A stretch of 64,000 bases of DNA. It comes from Phymatolithon calcareum (Eukaryota; Rhodophyta; Florideophyceae; Hapalidiales). Where the stretch lies: positions 2,418,001-2,482,000 of the forward strand of contig OZ345373.1 of NCBI GenBank assembly GCA_977006965.1, in the 5' to 3' direction. The notes beneath the pieces were generated by a model. That model worked only from the letters and a program-made list of their open reading frames with translations, was not told where the DNA came from and did not search any database. Positions 30,384 through 42,136 of the stretch are shown here, piece by piece. Each line of letters opens with the position of its first letter. Positions within the stretch are counted from its first letter, which is position 1. The position numbers and the translations under genes are program-made.

Positions 30384-33036
30384 GTAGTTCATGAACTACT
30401 TGCATGTGAGCCCAGATGAGCAAAACTTTTGACGACCCAGGACTTCTCAATACTGTCGCGATCAAAATGCATTCGTCAAAAGTGATACATTCCCATTCAC
30501 ATGGACCGCGATAACCGAGACACGTCCTTCCAGAACGCACAGCACAGAATTATTAGCCCCTTCAACCTCACCATCATGGTAGCATCAAGCGCAACCCGTC
30601 GCGCATGTCGCACCGTCACAACGGCGCCCGCGACTCGGGATCGCACTTCCGCACGCGCGTACAGCCGTTTGCCGAGCATGTACTGTGCCGTTTGTGCGGC
30701 GCTCTGCGCGCCATGCGGCGTAGCAGTGAATTTCGCGTGAAAAAACCGGTCTCGACTTTTTCCCAGAATGCACGCATTGTAGCCCCATTTTTCATGCCAG
30801 GTCCAATGGAAGTCACATCCCACCGTAATTTCTCACGTGCGCCCACTAACTTCGCGCACTTCCGCCCGCCTGCACAGCGCTCGCGGGGTGGTCAGCGCCG
30901 CACCACGCGGTGCGCTGCCGGCGAGTTTGCAAAATCTTGCAGCCGCTGGTGCTGTAGACTAGCGTGCCAGTGGCCGACCGGCCGGCCGGCTGCAAAGGCA
31001 GAATACCAAGCGCGAAACATCGCGCGCGATAGTGCACAAGCTCCATGCACCACACATGATCGCACAACCCCCTTTATGATAACGCCCCCAGCGGGCTGCG
31101 CGAGATGCGGAGGGCCACAGGGCGCGCAGGTCTGCTGCGTTTAGTGCACTAAAAATAGGGCGGCCACTCGAGGGCGAGGGGTGGACACGTGGGGATGAGG
31201 CGGGCAGCGCGGGCGGAAATTGACGTGCTCCGTGCGTGCGCACGGCGGCGAGCGGGCAGGAGTTGCGTGGATGCAATGGCGTGCGATACGTTCACGAGTG
31301 CACTGACACGTGCCGGTCGCCGTGAGGGGCCGGTCATGCAGTGATCTGCGGTGGTCGGCGAGGCACGGCGAGTGGATGTAAATGTGAAGCTCGCCAATGC
31401 GGGTAATGGGGGCAATTCTGACCACAACGTAGTGAGTGATCGTGCTCGAGGTAGCGGTGCGGATTTGGTGGAAGGCACTCATTCACTCCTTCCTTCGATG
31501 ATGGGCACGTTCTCGCAGTGTGGGGCAGACAATATGCAAGAAGGACACGCGATGGTTACGGGTCGTTTCAATGGCAAAATGCCGCATAGGTCGAAGGGAG
31601 TACTACTCGTAGATAACCAGAAATTATGTAATTCAACTCGGTTCATTAGTTAATTAAGAGTTGCTGTCGCTGTGCTCCCTGTCCCTCCTGCGCTGTCACT
31701 GTACGCACGGGCGGTCGATGGTGGACATGGTGCTGAACGTTGTCACAACGTCTCGTGCGTGGTCACCGTTCATTGACCTAAGCTGCGTCTTCTTCGTCGG
31801 GATGGCTCCAAAGTACGCACCGCACTGTGTAGCCTTCTGTGTGTGTCCTTGACATCTCGGGGTGTCATCTAAGCCAACATCACGTGCGCCCTCCACGCTT
31901 GAAAAAGTTTCCCGGAATACTGTAGCGCCTGCCTGCCTGCCTGCAAGTGCGAACCATCTGCGTAGACATCCGTGCACAACTTGCCATCACTACGCTTCGC
32001 CTACCAGGCAATGGTCTTCACAAGTCTTCACAATCTGTTTGCTTACGTCTATCGTCTTCCCAGAATAGCAGTATTGTATATGAACCCCTCTATTTGTGGG
32101 GCGACAAATGTACGTCCACTCCAACGAACACAACTACACTAATTAGTAGACACAATTCCCCAATTTGACTCGCGGTGCACGGCAGTCAGCTCGACGCGAG
32201 CAAGCAAGCAAACAAACCGACTGCAGTACTGCCCTGCCCCGACCGCAAGAGACCCCAAGGTTTCTCCACCTTCTCCCCCGCGTCCTCACGTCCCCCCAAT
32301 TGGCTGTCGACATCTCACGCCATGACGCCCTCGTGCCGAGGTTACCCGACCCGACCCGACCGTCCTGAACCTACCGGCCGAACTTTGTAGCTGCAACCTA
32401 CGTGCCCCGCGTCGGCGTGCAAATATAGCCGTCACGCGAAAAGCACCATCGCGCGAAGAGATGGCGCATGATATTCAAATCTCACCTCCCCACAATGCGC
32501 TGTCGCCCTTGTGCACAATCTCAACCACGCCTCGCGGACGCAGCGAACGCGAATAGTGTAGATCCCTTTCTTCTTTTTCGCCATCGCCGTCGATCGCTGA
32601 CGAGACCACCATTGCAAATTCTCCTGTCCACCGCGTGACACACAAACACTACGATGCTCGGTGCGCCAGTGTCAGTTTTTACCAAAAAACAAAAATTCCT
32701 TTTATCCCATTTCTCCGTATTCCCCTGCCTGTGTCACACACTACAGTATGATACTTGGTTTTTCGCATGTTCATCGCATCCGCCGTGCTCTACTGTAGAG
32801 CACCGGCCACCCTGACGCCAGCAATGGAACATTCAAAAATAACTTGTCGCTTAGTACAACAACAAGCACCCGATTCACAAACAGTCATACGCACAATATA
32901 GATTGCTCAAAATTTTGAAACCTCGTGTCATATCCACGGTGCACATAAGGCTCCGCCTACGTACCCGCATTTCCACCAATCCCCACATACAACCACCGAC
33001 CGCACGCAGACACATAATCACACTCTTCATCGCGGC
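30384..33036. other. Long gene-poor GC-rich stretch
   Basis: Many open frames occur on both strands because of the GC content; none has a domain, a membrane span or a convincing start. Short simple repeats appear near 31926 (TGCC)n, 32200 (GCAA)n and 32345 (CCCGA)n. An 11-base inverted pair ACTTTTGACGA / TCGTCAAAAGT lies at about 30425-30481. Confidence 0.35.
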
Positions 33037-33044
33037 GATATAAG
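33037..33044 (+). promoter_or_regulatory. TATA-like element of PHL4
   Basis: GATATAAG lies 163 bp upstream of the PHL4 ATG, followed by a C-rich leader with CCTCCTCCTCCTCC. Plausible as the core promoter. Confidence 0.42.
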
Positions 33045-33199
33045 CAGACCCCGCCCTGCAATCGCATCCACCATCTCCGGCACAACTTGCAACCTCACCT
33101 CGACAACCTCCTCCTCCTCCCGCACTCAGATTCACCCCCCCTCGCTCAGCCATCTCCCGCTCCGCACGCACGCGCACACACCCGCAACTCAGCGTCAAA

Positions 33200-33586
33200 A
33201 TGGTGTACCAATGCCGCCGAGACACACTGGCCTTCGACCAAATTCTCTACCGCGATCGCTTCATAGAAGTCACCCCAAGTCTGCTTGTCATCGATGGCTA
33301 CTATCTGCCGTTTGTCGGCCCGAAGGTTATAGCCGTGGAGGAGATCGAGCGTGTGTGGCGCGGACTCGATTCAGATCTCAAGCTCAAGTGGTGGGAGCGT
33401 GTATCCGGCGGTGAAGCTTTTGCCAAATTGCGCAATGCGCTCGGCATCTCGCGTGACTTTCGACCGCGGAGGAATAACCTTGTCATTGCCGTGCGGGGTG
33501 ACAAATTGTTCCGAGTTGGCGTCGCCGCTGCTAAGCCGAATGATGCTTACAATGCTATCAAGCACGCCATGGGCAACTTTTATTAG
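33200..33586 (+). CDS. PHL-family small protein (PHL4)
   Basis: This 128-aa protein is the best-preserved family member and a useful reference: an N-terminal YQCRRDTLAFDQILYRDRF, strand IEVTPSLLVI, PFVGPKVIAV, EEIERVWRG, DSDLKLKWWERVSGGEAFAK, ALGISRDFRPRRNNLVIAV, RGDKLFRVGV, and a final helix PNDAYNAIKHAMG. Alternating strands followed by one helix suggest a PH-like fold; no bound ligand can be predicted. The start is ATG 33200 in the context CAAAATGG. TATA-like sequence and a pyrimidine-rich leader support transcription. It stands alone in a gene-poor region more than 10 kb from any neighbour, so dispersal was not only by tandem duplication. Confidence 0.72.
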   Translation: MVYQCRRDTLAFDQILYRDRFIEVTPSLLVIDGYYLPFVGPKVIAVEEIERVWRGLDSDLKLKWWERVSGGEAFAKLRNALGISRDFRPRRNNLVIAVRGDKLFRVGVAAAKPNDAYNAIKHAMGNFY

Positions 33587-35629
33587 CGACATATCTACAG
33601 TTGGTTCGCCTATTAGATTAGCAGACTTTGTACATCACCCGGGGCAAGATGCGGGATGTGTACTTGGAGACCTGTGCTTATTATTATCAGACCCATCGCA
33701 GAATGTTCCCTTCGTCTTGCATTTTTCATTGTACATAAACAAAACGCCCACTTCTGTTTTCAAAATCTCTCTTCTTACTCTTCTCGTTGCCTTCACTATC
33801 GATTTAGAGGTAGCAGCACATGTGACACAGGTCAGTTGCAGATGCTACATGTCGCGCTCGACACTGTAGTGCAAGGCTCCCAGTCTGTAGGCGCGGTCTC
33901 GACTTTCGCGGCAATCGGTCCCCCTCATGGGGACTCGAGTAGGTCGTGCGAGCACAGAGCGCGCGCTGTGGGGCAATGCCGCTGAATTCATGTCAGGGAA
34001 ATGGGTAAATTGAATGCAAGTACGGTATCAAATCCATGCTTTATCCTCAAATGTAGAGCCTATCACAGTGACCCCAATTCTGAACTTGCTTTGCTCCGCT
34101 CCCACACCGTGTCTCGTTTCAAACACACTGCACTCTTTGCTCATTGTCCCTGACTGGCTCCCATGAACCGTCATGGTTCATGATGAACCATGATCTTGCC
34201 CTACTGTATGACCCTTCATCCAGTCTCCCCGATCAACTTCCTGCACTTCACTGACAGTACGATTCTGTTGCTCTCCGTTCAAGTCTCAGTGCAATGCCAG
34301 CAACTTGACTTGGCATCATGCAATGACGATCTCCACATATTCGTGCTGTTTTTCACAATCAGCCTGACTGTTACAAACTATTCCTGATGTTCATTTTTTC
34401 AAACAGTACTGTATTCTGTTTGAAAGGATAATCGGTATACTGTACTGCATATCCCGTCCCGTCATGTTGCAAAACAAGTTGACAATTCTCTCTACTCTAC
34501 TGGACCACATGGGCACAACGAAGACAGTGAGACAAAATTAGTCATGATGACTCCACTTTCTACGCAGATCATTCCGTTCGACGCCTGAACGCAATGCTTT
34601 GCAAATTTGTCCTGCGCGCTGCAGCTCACAACACAATGCATCGCCTCACCCAACAACACCTGCGAAACCACATGAGCACAAGCACGCAACTCAATTCCGC
34701 CCCCTCATTGCGTCACCCGTCATCCTTCACCTCTCCAGCGACCATCGCAGTTCGAGCTGCGTGGCTGCGAGCGAGTGCATCGCAACGACTCGTGCACAAT
34801 GATGCAACACCATCTGCAGCCGGGCTATCCCTCTCGGCCGCACCTTACAGCCAAAAAATCATCAGGCGGCTGCACTAGTGAACGGGTGGCACGCACGCCC
34901 GCTCGCCGACCGCCAGCCCAATTGCTCCGACCGTGTTTTGCTCATGAGCACAACCCGGGCCGGTCGGTGCAATGGCCACGGTGTCTCGTGCGGGCAAGAT
35001 GAGCGCAACCGGTCGAGCCGCCGTGGCGTCCGTCGCGGAGGCGGAACGACGTGTCGCCGTGCCGCTCCGTGGTACGTGTACATACAATACGGAGCACAAT
35101 TGCCTGTGTTCACATCCATACATTTCAATCCTTTGACAACGACCTCCACGTCGTGCACGACCCTACGTACCTATTTACGGAAGTCGCCATTCTCACGGAG
35201 CTGCAATTACAGTTTTCAGGCCCGATCTGCGCTGGCCCGTCGTCGTCTTCTCGGTTGAAACTTGTGCACAGGGCCTTGAAATGGAGGGAAAAACGGTACT
35301 GTAATGCACGGTTTGTGTGTTTGTGAGGGTGTGAAGATCTACTAGATCGCTCTAGTTTCCTCTCCGCCTGTGGATTGTGTGTGAGGTGCTCCTCGGCCGG
35401 ACCTCGCCTCCGTCCGTCTGTCACTTCGCATGCTCCGCGCACGATGACATTGTCTGCACCTCACCTGCGTTTGGTACAGTGCATGCTCAACCGCCAGTCG
35501 ATCGATCTGTGTAATGCAACACGAAAACGATCAAGAGACGGCAGTCTCGTGCAACGCTGAGCGGCACATAAAGTATTGCAAGAGAAGGTGAGGAAGAGAC
35601 TGTACAGTATGCTTCTGCAATCCATTTCT
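33587..35629. other. Gene-poor stretch
   Basis: No gene is recognised. CATGGTTCAT and ATGAACCATG (34170-34190) form a 21-bp near-palindrome. CAGTACTGTA-type words occur near 34406 and 34438. Confidence 0.35.
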
Positions 35630-35718
35630 AGTCTTTTCCGACGCTGCTACCAACTGTCTTCCAGCTCCTCTGTCATGGAGGAGCAGGAAGACAATGGGTA
35701 GCAGCGTCGGAAATGACT
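35630..35718. repeat. 89-bp hairpin, 41-base arms
   Basis: The arms 35630-35670 and 35678-35718 have equal length and differ at about four positions; the loop is TGTCATG. Core runs such as TTTCCGACGCTGCTACC and TGTCTTCC pair perfectly. No coding content, terminal repeats or target duplication are seen. Size and mismatch level resemble a plant-type small-RNA precursor. Confidence 0.82.
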
Positions 35719-38148
35719 ATCATCAGATCACTCTTGCATAGAGTCGCGGCACTCATTACTGCTTCATCTGCATGCATCGCCGTCTGGTCTGCATCACTTG
35801 TCTCTGCACGCGAGACCGATTTTTAACGTATTCATCCAATGCTTCCGAAATGTCCTATTCGTACTGCTCAATGACCCGACCGATGAATTTGGGAAGCACT
35901 GGTATTGACAGTGACGTACTTCATCATCGTCGAATGATGAACGGCCATCTCGAGAGCGAATCAGTGTACTTTTCCGCGCTACGCAATCGCGTGCTCGACG
36001 TGAGGCGCACGCAGCATGGGAGACGATTGAGGGGGAGCATTACGTCAAGCAGGCCATGGAGAGGTCGTATGAAGTTACGTCTTGCTCCCCTGAACGCTTA
36101 TCGCCGTCATTCATTCACTCGACGGAAGTTACAGTGCAAATCCCCGTCGAGTTGTACACACGAAAACCAATCATCGGGCCATACTGTAGAGTAAATGAAC
36201 TTTACGGCAGTTTCACTATTGATTGTAGCCGTTTTGTATGGTGAGCGTTACGAAAGTCAATCTATCGCACTGTACTGTACTCTTCATTGCTTCTGGAAGC
36301 ACTTTACATAAAAATGCAGCATTTTGCAACCGATTTCAGACCGATAACGGTGAGTGAGGGCTTACACTCGCACTCGCGCTATACAGTAGTCGACCTGTAT
36401 GCATCTCTACGTCATTATTACTCTGCTTTCATTGCTACTGTGTTGAAAAGCCCCAGACCCTTTTCAGTTCCGGTAAATCTACTTTTCTTCTTCTTTGCCG
36501 TTCCGGTCGGAAGCGTACAAAACTTCGCACACTATACTACTGGACTGTAGTCGTGGATGGCAAGGAAAGAATCCTCATATTTGACTGCTGCGCTTCAAAA
36601 AAACATCGTTCAAGAACCGACGACAGCCGCAAATCTTCCTCCACCTCACAAACACGTCGTTGCCACCACAGAATCGGTCATGCAAGTCGGTGTGGCTATT
36701 CAGTACATCTTATTCACGACGTGTATCGATCTACCTCGCCGTCGTCCGCCCGTCCGCAGGTCCGACTTCCTGTGTCCATGAAATAGCGTGGGCCATGTTC
36801 CCACGTATTGCTTCGATGGCTGCAATATTTTGCATCTCAACATTAGCAATGCTTGTACAATAGAGCTGTCATAGTGCACTTCGCACTATATGTATGTACG
36901 TCTGTCCTGTATTTGTCTCACGGAATGCATCTTACATCCCAGACAACCACTGACCATCGGGTGACGCAATCTTGTGTGGGAGGAAGGACTTTGAATGAGA
37001 CATTTAGGGTGCGTTGTAAGGGAACAATGACACGAATAGTTCTGATACTGTACCTGCACATCAGTTTGTGCCAGTGGCCAATTTTCAATACCCGGATACT
37101 GTTCAAACAGGACACTTTATCACTCCCTGCATTGCCCACGCTCCAAGTTTGGCACCTAGATCAAACAGGCAATGCACCATGACGTGCACTTTTCCGCGCA
37201 TCACGCAAGGAGCTATAAATTAACCCTTGCGAGGGGTGAGAGCAATAAGTCCCATGCCTATTGAAGAGGAAAAGGACATACTCCGAATTGCTACACGTAT
37301 ATAAAAATAGACTTGTATGAGGAATGCACGTTTCCTGCTCCGATTCCTCGCACTACAGTAACTCTTCCACCCACCTTCAGCTGACGCTATCGCAGCATGG
37401 CATGTGACACACACGCTTCTTTTCCCGGTAGATCGGATTGCCACTATGAGGCAAATCTAGCGACTTGGTACAAGCACCACACTTCGTCACCTCATAGCAC
37501 AACCTCACACACTTATTTAAAAACACGATATACTATTTTCTGCGCACTAATCCATGCGCTGTCGTCATGTGCTTCAAAACAGCGGAGAAAGAGATTGGAA
37601 ACATCAATGCCCCTTGTGTGACAAAATGCACCTCTCGTGCACTCCTTACTTCCACTTCAATACACGTCCTCGCATTGCCGCAATGCATTGCCGATATGAA
37701 CGCTACCTCTATCTATCTGTTCATCACTTTGACGCAATGAGACACTTCTAGTAACCGCACACAAACAATAAGCGCTCTCTTTTCGAGCTCATTCCCATTG
37801 CTTTCAATGTGACATGCAACTTTCTGCGCAGGAACATGCGGGTGGCAATAATCTGGGACAAAAAAGGAGAGCAAGCACCACGACTGTCCCGTGCCTCTGC
37901 AAGAGGAAGCCGACATGAAGAGAAATGATGGAGAGATCAAATATGTGCTGGAAAGGGGGACCAAAAACATTGCGCTATTTCTCCTTTTTGAAATTCAACG
38001 CAACTCAACACAGCACTATTTCAGATAACCGTGCCACTAAATTGCACTTGTACAATACAGTACCTGTAAGGGCATTGGTCCTTGTTGAGGATCGTAAATT
38101 CTGTCTTTGCTCTGAAAATCACGGAATGGACTTTGTGCTTCCACAGAC
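35719..38148. other. Gene-poor stretch
   Basis: No gene is recognised. The small frame 37925-38200 runs into retroposon family A, and its last 18 codons belong to that element. Confidence 0.35.
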
Positions 38149-38430
38149 TAAGCGAGCACTCGACGAGCTCTTAACCATGTTTCAGGCTGTGAACACGTAA
38201 GGACTGCTCGCAACCTGGAATCACCGCCTGCCAGAGGACAGGGGAGTAATTTCCCCCCTCGAGGTCCCGAAGGAGACCAGAGGTGGGTTTTTGTACTCCA
38301 CTGAATCGTGTTACACCAACAAAAAAGAAACTCTTCATTAGACAGAATCCAGCCAAAACCTCTTGGTGCTAGGAAACTTACCCCAAGCGTCATCAGATGC
38401 CCTGGTAACTTTTAAATAAAAATCTATATT
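38149..38430 (+). mobile_element. Retroposon family A, copy 2
   Basis: It contains, in plus orientation, the end of a reading frame (TKRALDELLTMFQAVNT and stop at 38200), a 3' untranslated part of about 220 bp, and AATAAAAATCTATATTTC near 38420. Copy 3 carries the same end (TKRTLDELLTMFQAVDN and stop) in the opposite orientation, so the reading frame belongs to the element. The left boundary is uncertain; the element may extend upstream. Confidence 0.65.
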
Positions 38431-38902
38431 TCTTTATTTCTTCCACTGACCAGAAAACAGAAGCTCATTCGTGTTACAATTTTTATTTTTTACATTACGT
38501 CATGCGACGATACCTCTCCTCCCTGAACAATCTGGGAAATTAAATCGCTTCCAGCATGAATAATAGGAATCTCCTGTTCAACTGGTCACATGGAGAAAAG
38601 TGTCACATTCCCCTGATATCGGCTCGGTGAGGTCGGCGGCGTTACAAGGGGAGTGGTGGAACTTAATGTAGCTTCCGAAGCGGGCTGGAACGATCACTGA
38701 ATTACGGCCTCGAGCTACCCAGGTACTACCACAAACCATAACATATACTGTAGTTCACCCGTTATAATAGGAACGAGATATCCAATGCAGCATTAGCAAG
38801 TGGCCTCTTTCCCCCAACGGGGAAAATGGCAACTACCTACAGTAGGGGGCCCCAAACACCGGGGGTCCTATCCAGTATACTGCAATTGCAATAAATGGCA
38901 GT

Positions 38903-39239
38903 ATACTGATATTGAAGAAGAAGAAGAAAGGTAGATTTTTATTCAAAAGTTACCAACGCATCTGCTGACGCTCGGGGCAACTTTCCTAAGGCCAAGGGGT
39001 TTTGGCTAGATTCTGTCCTGAAGGGGTTTTCTTTTCTTGTCGGTGTAACACGACTCAGAGGACTACAAAAACCCACGTCTGGTCTCCTTCGGGACCTCGA
39101 GGGGGAAAGTTACTCCCCTGTCCTGTGACACGCTGTAATTTCAAGTTGCGGGTAGTCCTTAATTGTCCACAGCCTGAAACATGGTTAGGAGCTCGTCGAG
39201 TGTTCGCTTAGTCCAGGCGCTGTCATACTGATATTGAAG
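38903..39239 (-). mobile_element. Retroposon family A, copy 3, with 15-bp target-site duplication
   Basis: The body 38918-39224 is flanked by a perfect direct repeat ATACTGATATTGAAG (38903-38917 and 39225-39239). Read on the minus strand, it begins within the short coding end, has the family 3' part, and finishes with AATAAAAATCTACC and a (TTC)n tail. It lies in inverted orientation to copy 2, about 470 bp away. Confidence 0.8.
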
Positions 39240-39439
39240 CGGTACGTCAATGAACCCACTTTATTTCATGATCGATGAAGTGGAAACTCGAGAAGACATG
39301 AGAAAGGAAAGAATATGAGAATGTACCATTGTGCGTGAGCCCTAAATTTAGCAATACCAAATGTAGGGTACTGAATTGGAGCACCACGTAAGATTAGGTG
39401 TTATCATCGTATTCCTTGTGCTCCCCGAAAACACTATAA

Positions 39440-39978
39440 AAAGGCGCCGAACTCATCCATCGATGGAGTTCGGCAATTTAGACGCCCACTAAGCCCTTCA
39501 AAAGAACTGAGGGGAGACAGTCCTTAAACACAACACATGCTTCTCAAAAGCCCGATGCCTCTCCTCCTCAATGAGAGGCTCGAAGGGCTGGCTTTTATAG
39601 CCTTTTACAATACTCTAATTCTATCAATTATCTTATCCACGCAATCCAGTCTTGTGTCCTGATTGCGTCAGTAAATGCCATGCAATTATAGGTTTCTGGG
39701 CTTACCATAGCTAGCCATGATATTTGCTAAGTAATTATGGCTCTCTCCCGTTAAGTGTCGCCCTTGCTCCTTGCTTGGCGAACGCTTGGTATGTACCCAC
39801 ATCTACAGCAAGCAAGTGCTTCGCCCCATTCCGACGGTCTAGGTCCCTAGACCTTGACCTGTTGAAGGTCGCACGTAACTCCAAAGGGTCTCTTTGTAAT
39901 CAAAGGACCACCAAGTTTAATTGCGATATACTATTCGTTCTTCCGCTCCAACGGGTTTGTGATAAAGGACCACCAAGT
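39440..39978. other. Possible solo-LTR-like or promoter-bearing repeat
   Basis: The stretch has a TATA box (CTATAAAAAGG, about 39435-39445) followed by a hairpin GCCGAACTC...GAGTTCGGC (39447-39476) and a longer stem AGCCCTTC...GAAGGGCT. Near the end AAAGGACCACCAAGTT is repeated directly (39902 and 39965). No matching second copy is in the window, so the LTR idea is not proven. Confidence 0.28.
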
Positions 39979-41639
39979 TGTAGAACGTAAACCAAATCTT
40001 TACGACAAATACGTTGCAGGAACCCACTTTATTGCAAGATGTAACTTTATTGCAAAATGTCTGACTGTGTTGAGCGGACAGTGTCCACATGCACGTCTCT
40101 ACTGTCTCGGTACTGAGAGCACTAGTGTCGCAATTGACCGTAGCTCTGCGTTCAAAAATCGCACTGGCAAGTATACATGTCAGCTTGAGGAAATGAATGC
40201 AGTCAATCTGGAGTGGCAAAGACGCGGTTCAACTTCGTCGGACTGCCGTCTGGCGCTCGACGCACTCACCGAAGTGATTGATATGAATATTAGCAACTCG
40301 TCGTCACCGTTTTATTGATGCAAGCTTGGTGCCCGCTCCTTCTGTGCCGTCATTTTGCTACTGGCTATCAGAATAACATTCCTAATTAACTGGATATTTT
40401 GAGAACGTACCATGTGTCCCAACTTCAGGAAGTCGGCACCTTTTTAAGCCTATATTATACTAGTCTCGAAATTTTTCATTTGCCTTAGTCAGAATTGAAT
40501 ATTACCACGTCTATGGCTCGAGCCACGTCATTCTATTATATAGGGTTCCATATCTGTTGACTGTACTAAGTGTCCATGCTCCTTGATTGCCCATTTTTAA
40601 TCAACTTCGGTGGGTTTCTTGGCAAGTGACCTACAATCCATCTTGCGCAAAGAATCCTGTGTCTGCTTTCTTTGACCCTCACTGCTTGGTGCGGTAGTCC
40701 CTTCTTGGAAAACGTTATTTTCTGACTCGGCGTTCTTCTTGCTGCTCCCAAACGGATCTATCTTGAAAGTCAGTTGCCATGTTTGATTCTCGAAGACAGT
40801 GAAGCATTTCGAGTTCCAGCACTGCCCAGCGTCATTTACCCCTTCCACTACATTTCGCAATCTTCGTCTTAACTTCAAGAGCAGGTGCTGTCTGCAAAAC
40901 TTCAATGGATTCATTTGACAAAGCTTCATTAGTATTCTACAGTGCGGGACTGCCCTCTTTCCAAACAGTATCGCTGCAATATCCTTTTGAATTTGCACTG
41001 CTGCATCCCAAACGCGAATTTATGCGGCGTTCTATATGCATCGTACTCATATACAAGCCTCATAAATGCTTTGAAACCCTGATGCTTTTTTCTGTGCTGT
41101 ATCCTGTTCTTGTTATGCCTAGGGTACTCATGAGCCGCACTGCTGCGCCTGCGCTTCGCCTTTTGGTGACTCTCGGGCTAATAGCTGTATCCACCTCGGT
41201 GGATACGCCCAAGTCAACAAGTACAATTTCTGGAGAAAGTTGACTTGGTGGAAAAGTCTTTCGCTGGAGTTGTCCAAGTTATATTCCTCTGAAGGTTCTC
41301 GCTTGCGTGACAGAATGAAAATGGCTTCACTCGGACCCGTGCTCCGCAATCACTGACATTGGTTATTACATCCTAAGGTTTAAAAATCCCTTTCAGGTTG
41401 GCAGTTTTTGGCTGTCTAGACAAGAAACTGGGCCTTTCACAAGTGATCAACGGAATCCCTTCATGGTAGTCCGGGGATTGCGTTGGTAAATCGGGGTTCG
41501 TTATACGGGTAACGCCACATATGTCGGCGTGGATGTCTCAGTGACTTTTGATTAAAGCATGGCCTCCGTTATAGCAATTGAATGTGGAACAAAACTTGGA
41601 TCTAGGGGAAGAAGCTTTTCTACTTCCCCTTTTTCCACA
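39979..41639. other. Unassigned DNA
   Basis: No gene is recognised. The open frames 39959-40318 (plus) and 40597-40998 (minus) have protein-like stretches but no recognised domain, and the second lacks a good start. Confidence 0.3.
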
Positions 41640-41868
41640 AAAAAGGCCCAGAGACGTACGATGGAACTGGCTTGCGAGCGCCGCCTAGTCCGCCAGGCGC
41701 TGCTGCAAAGCGTCAGACCAACGCCAGAATCAAACTTTGTTGGGCGTACCTGGACGAAACGTGTGAACCGAACTCGAACTTGCGAACGATAGGATAAAAT
41801 GGAAGAAGCTTAGGCCCTCGAATCGCTGCTTGCCCCATTAGGGGCAAAGGTAAAATGAATGAATGTTA
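41640..41868 (+). mobile_element. LINE 3' fragment, same family as 23471-24284
   Basis: It encodes RLVRQALLQSVRPTPESNF, a close match to RLVRQVLLHCVRPSPES in the other copy. Both are followed by GAAGCTTAGGCCCTC, GCT..GCCCCA..AGGGG and an AATGAATGAATG tail. It is strongly 5'-truncated and frame-broken. Confidence 0.75.
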
Positions 41869-42072
41869 GCTAATAGAATGTCCCCACTTGGGTTTTCGAA
41901 AATCTGCAAATGAAATCTCTAACTCGTCCCAATCAAAATGCGCCGGATGTCACTATAATAAAGGCAACATTTGGGCGGCGGTCGAAAGCGTTTGTAGATG
42001 GCCGAACTGCATCCGTGTGGGGCACGGAAGTCATCGCTCTGTACGAGTACCCCTTCATCCATCTAACTAGTT

Positions 42073-42136
42073 AGAACTTTCGAATTGTCAATGTGGACAC
42101 AGTTAACTGTGTCCACATTAACAATTTGAAAGTTCT
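42073..42136. repeat. 64-bp loopless palindrome made from PHL sequence
   Basis: The left arm 42073-42104 and right arm 42105-42136 are reverse complements with two mismatches. The right arm is the sense strand of a PHL pseudogene; the left arm is therefore an antisense copy. ACTTTCGAATTGTCA (42076-42090) in the left arm is identical to 11407-11421, the antisense strand of the intact PHL1 gene. At both mismatch positions the left arm keeps the PHL1 base and the right arm has changed. Confidence 0.85.

Noticed and set aside
30497-31482. Many long frames on both strands in GC-rich DNA
   Set aside because: Stop codons are rare at this GC content, the frames overlap on both strands and none shows a domain.
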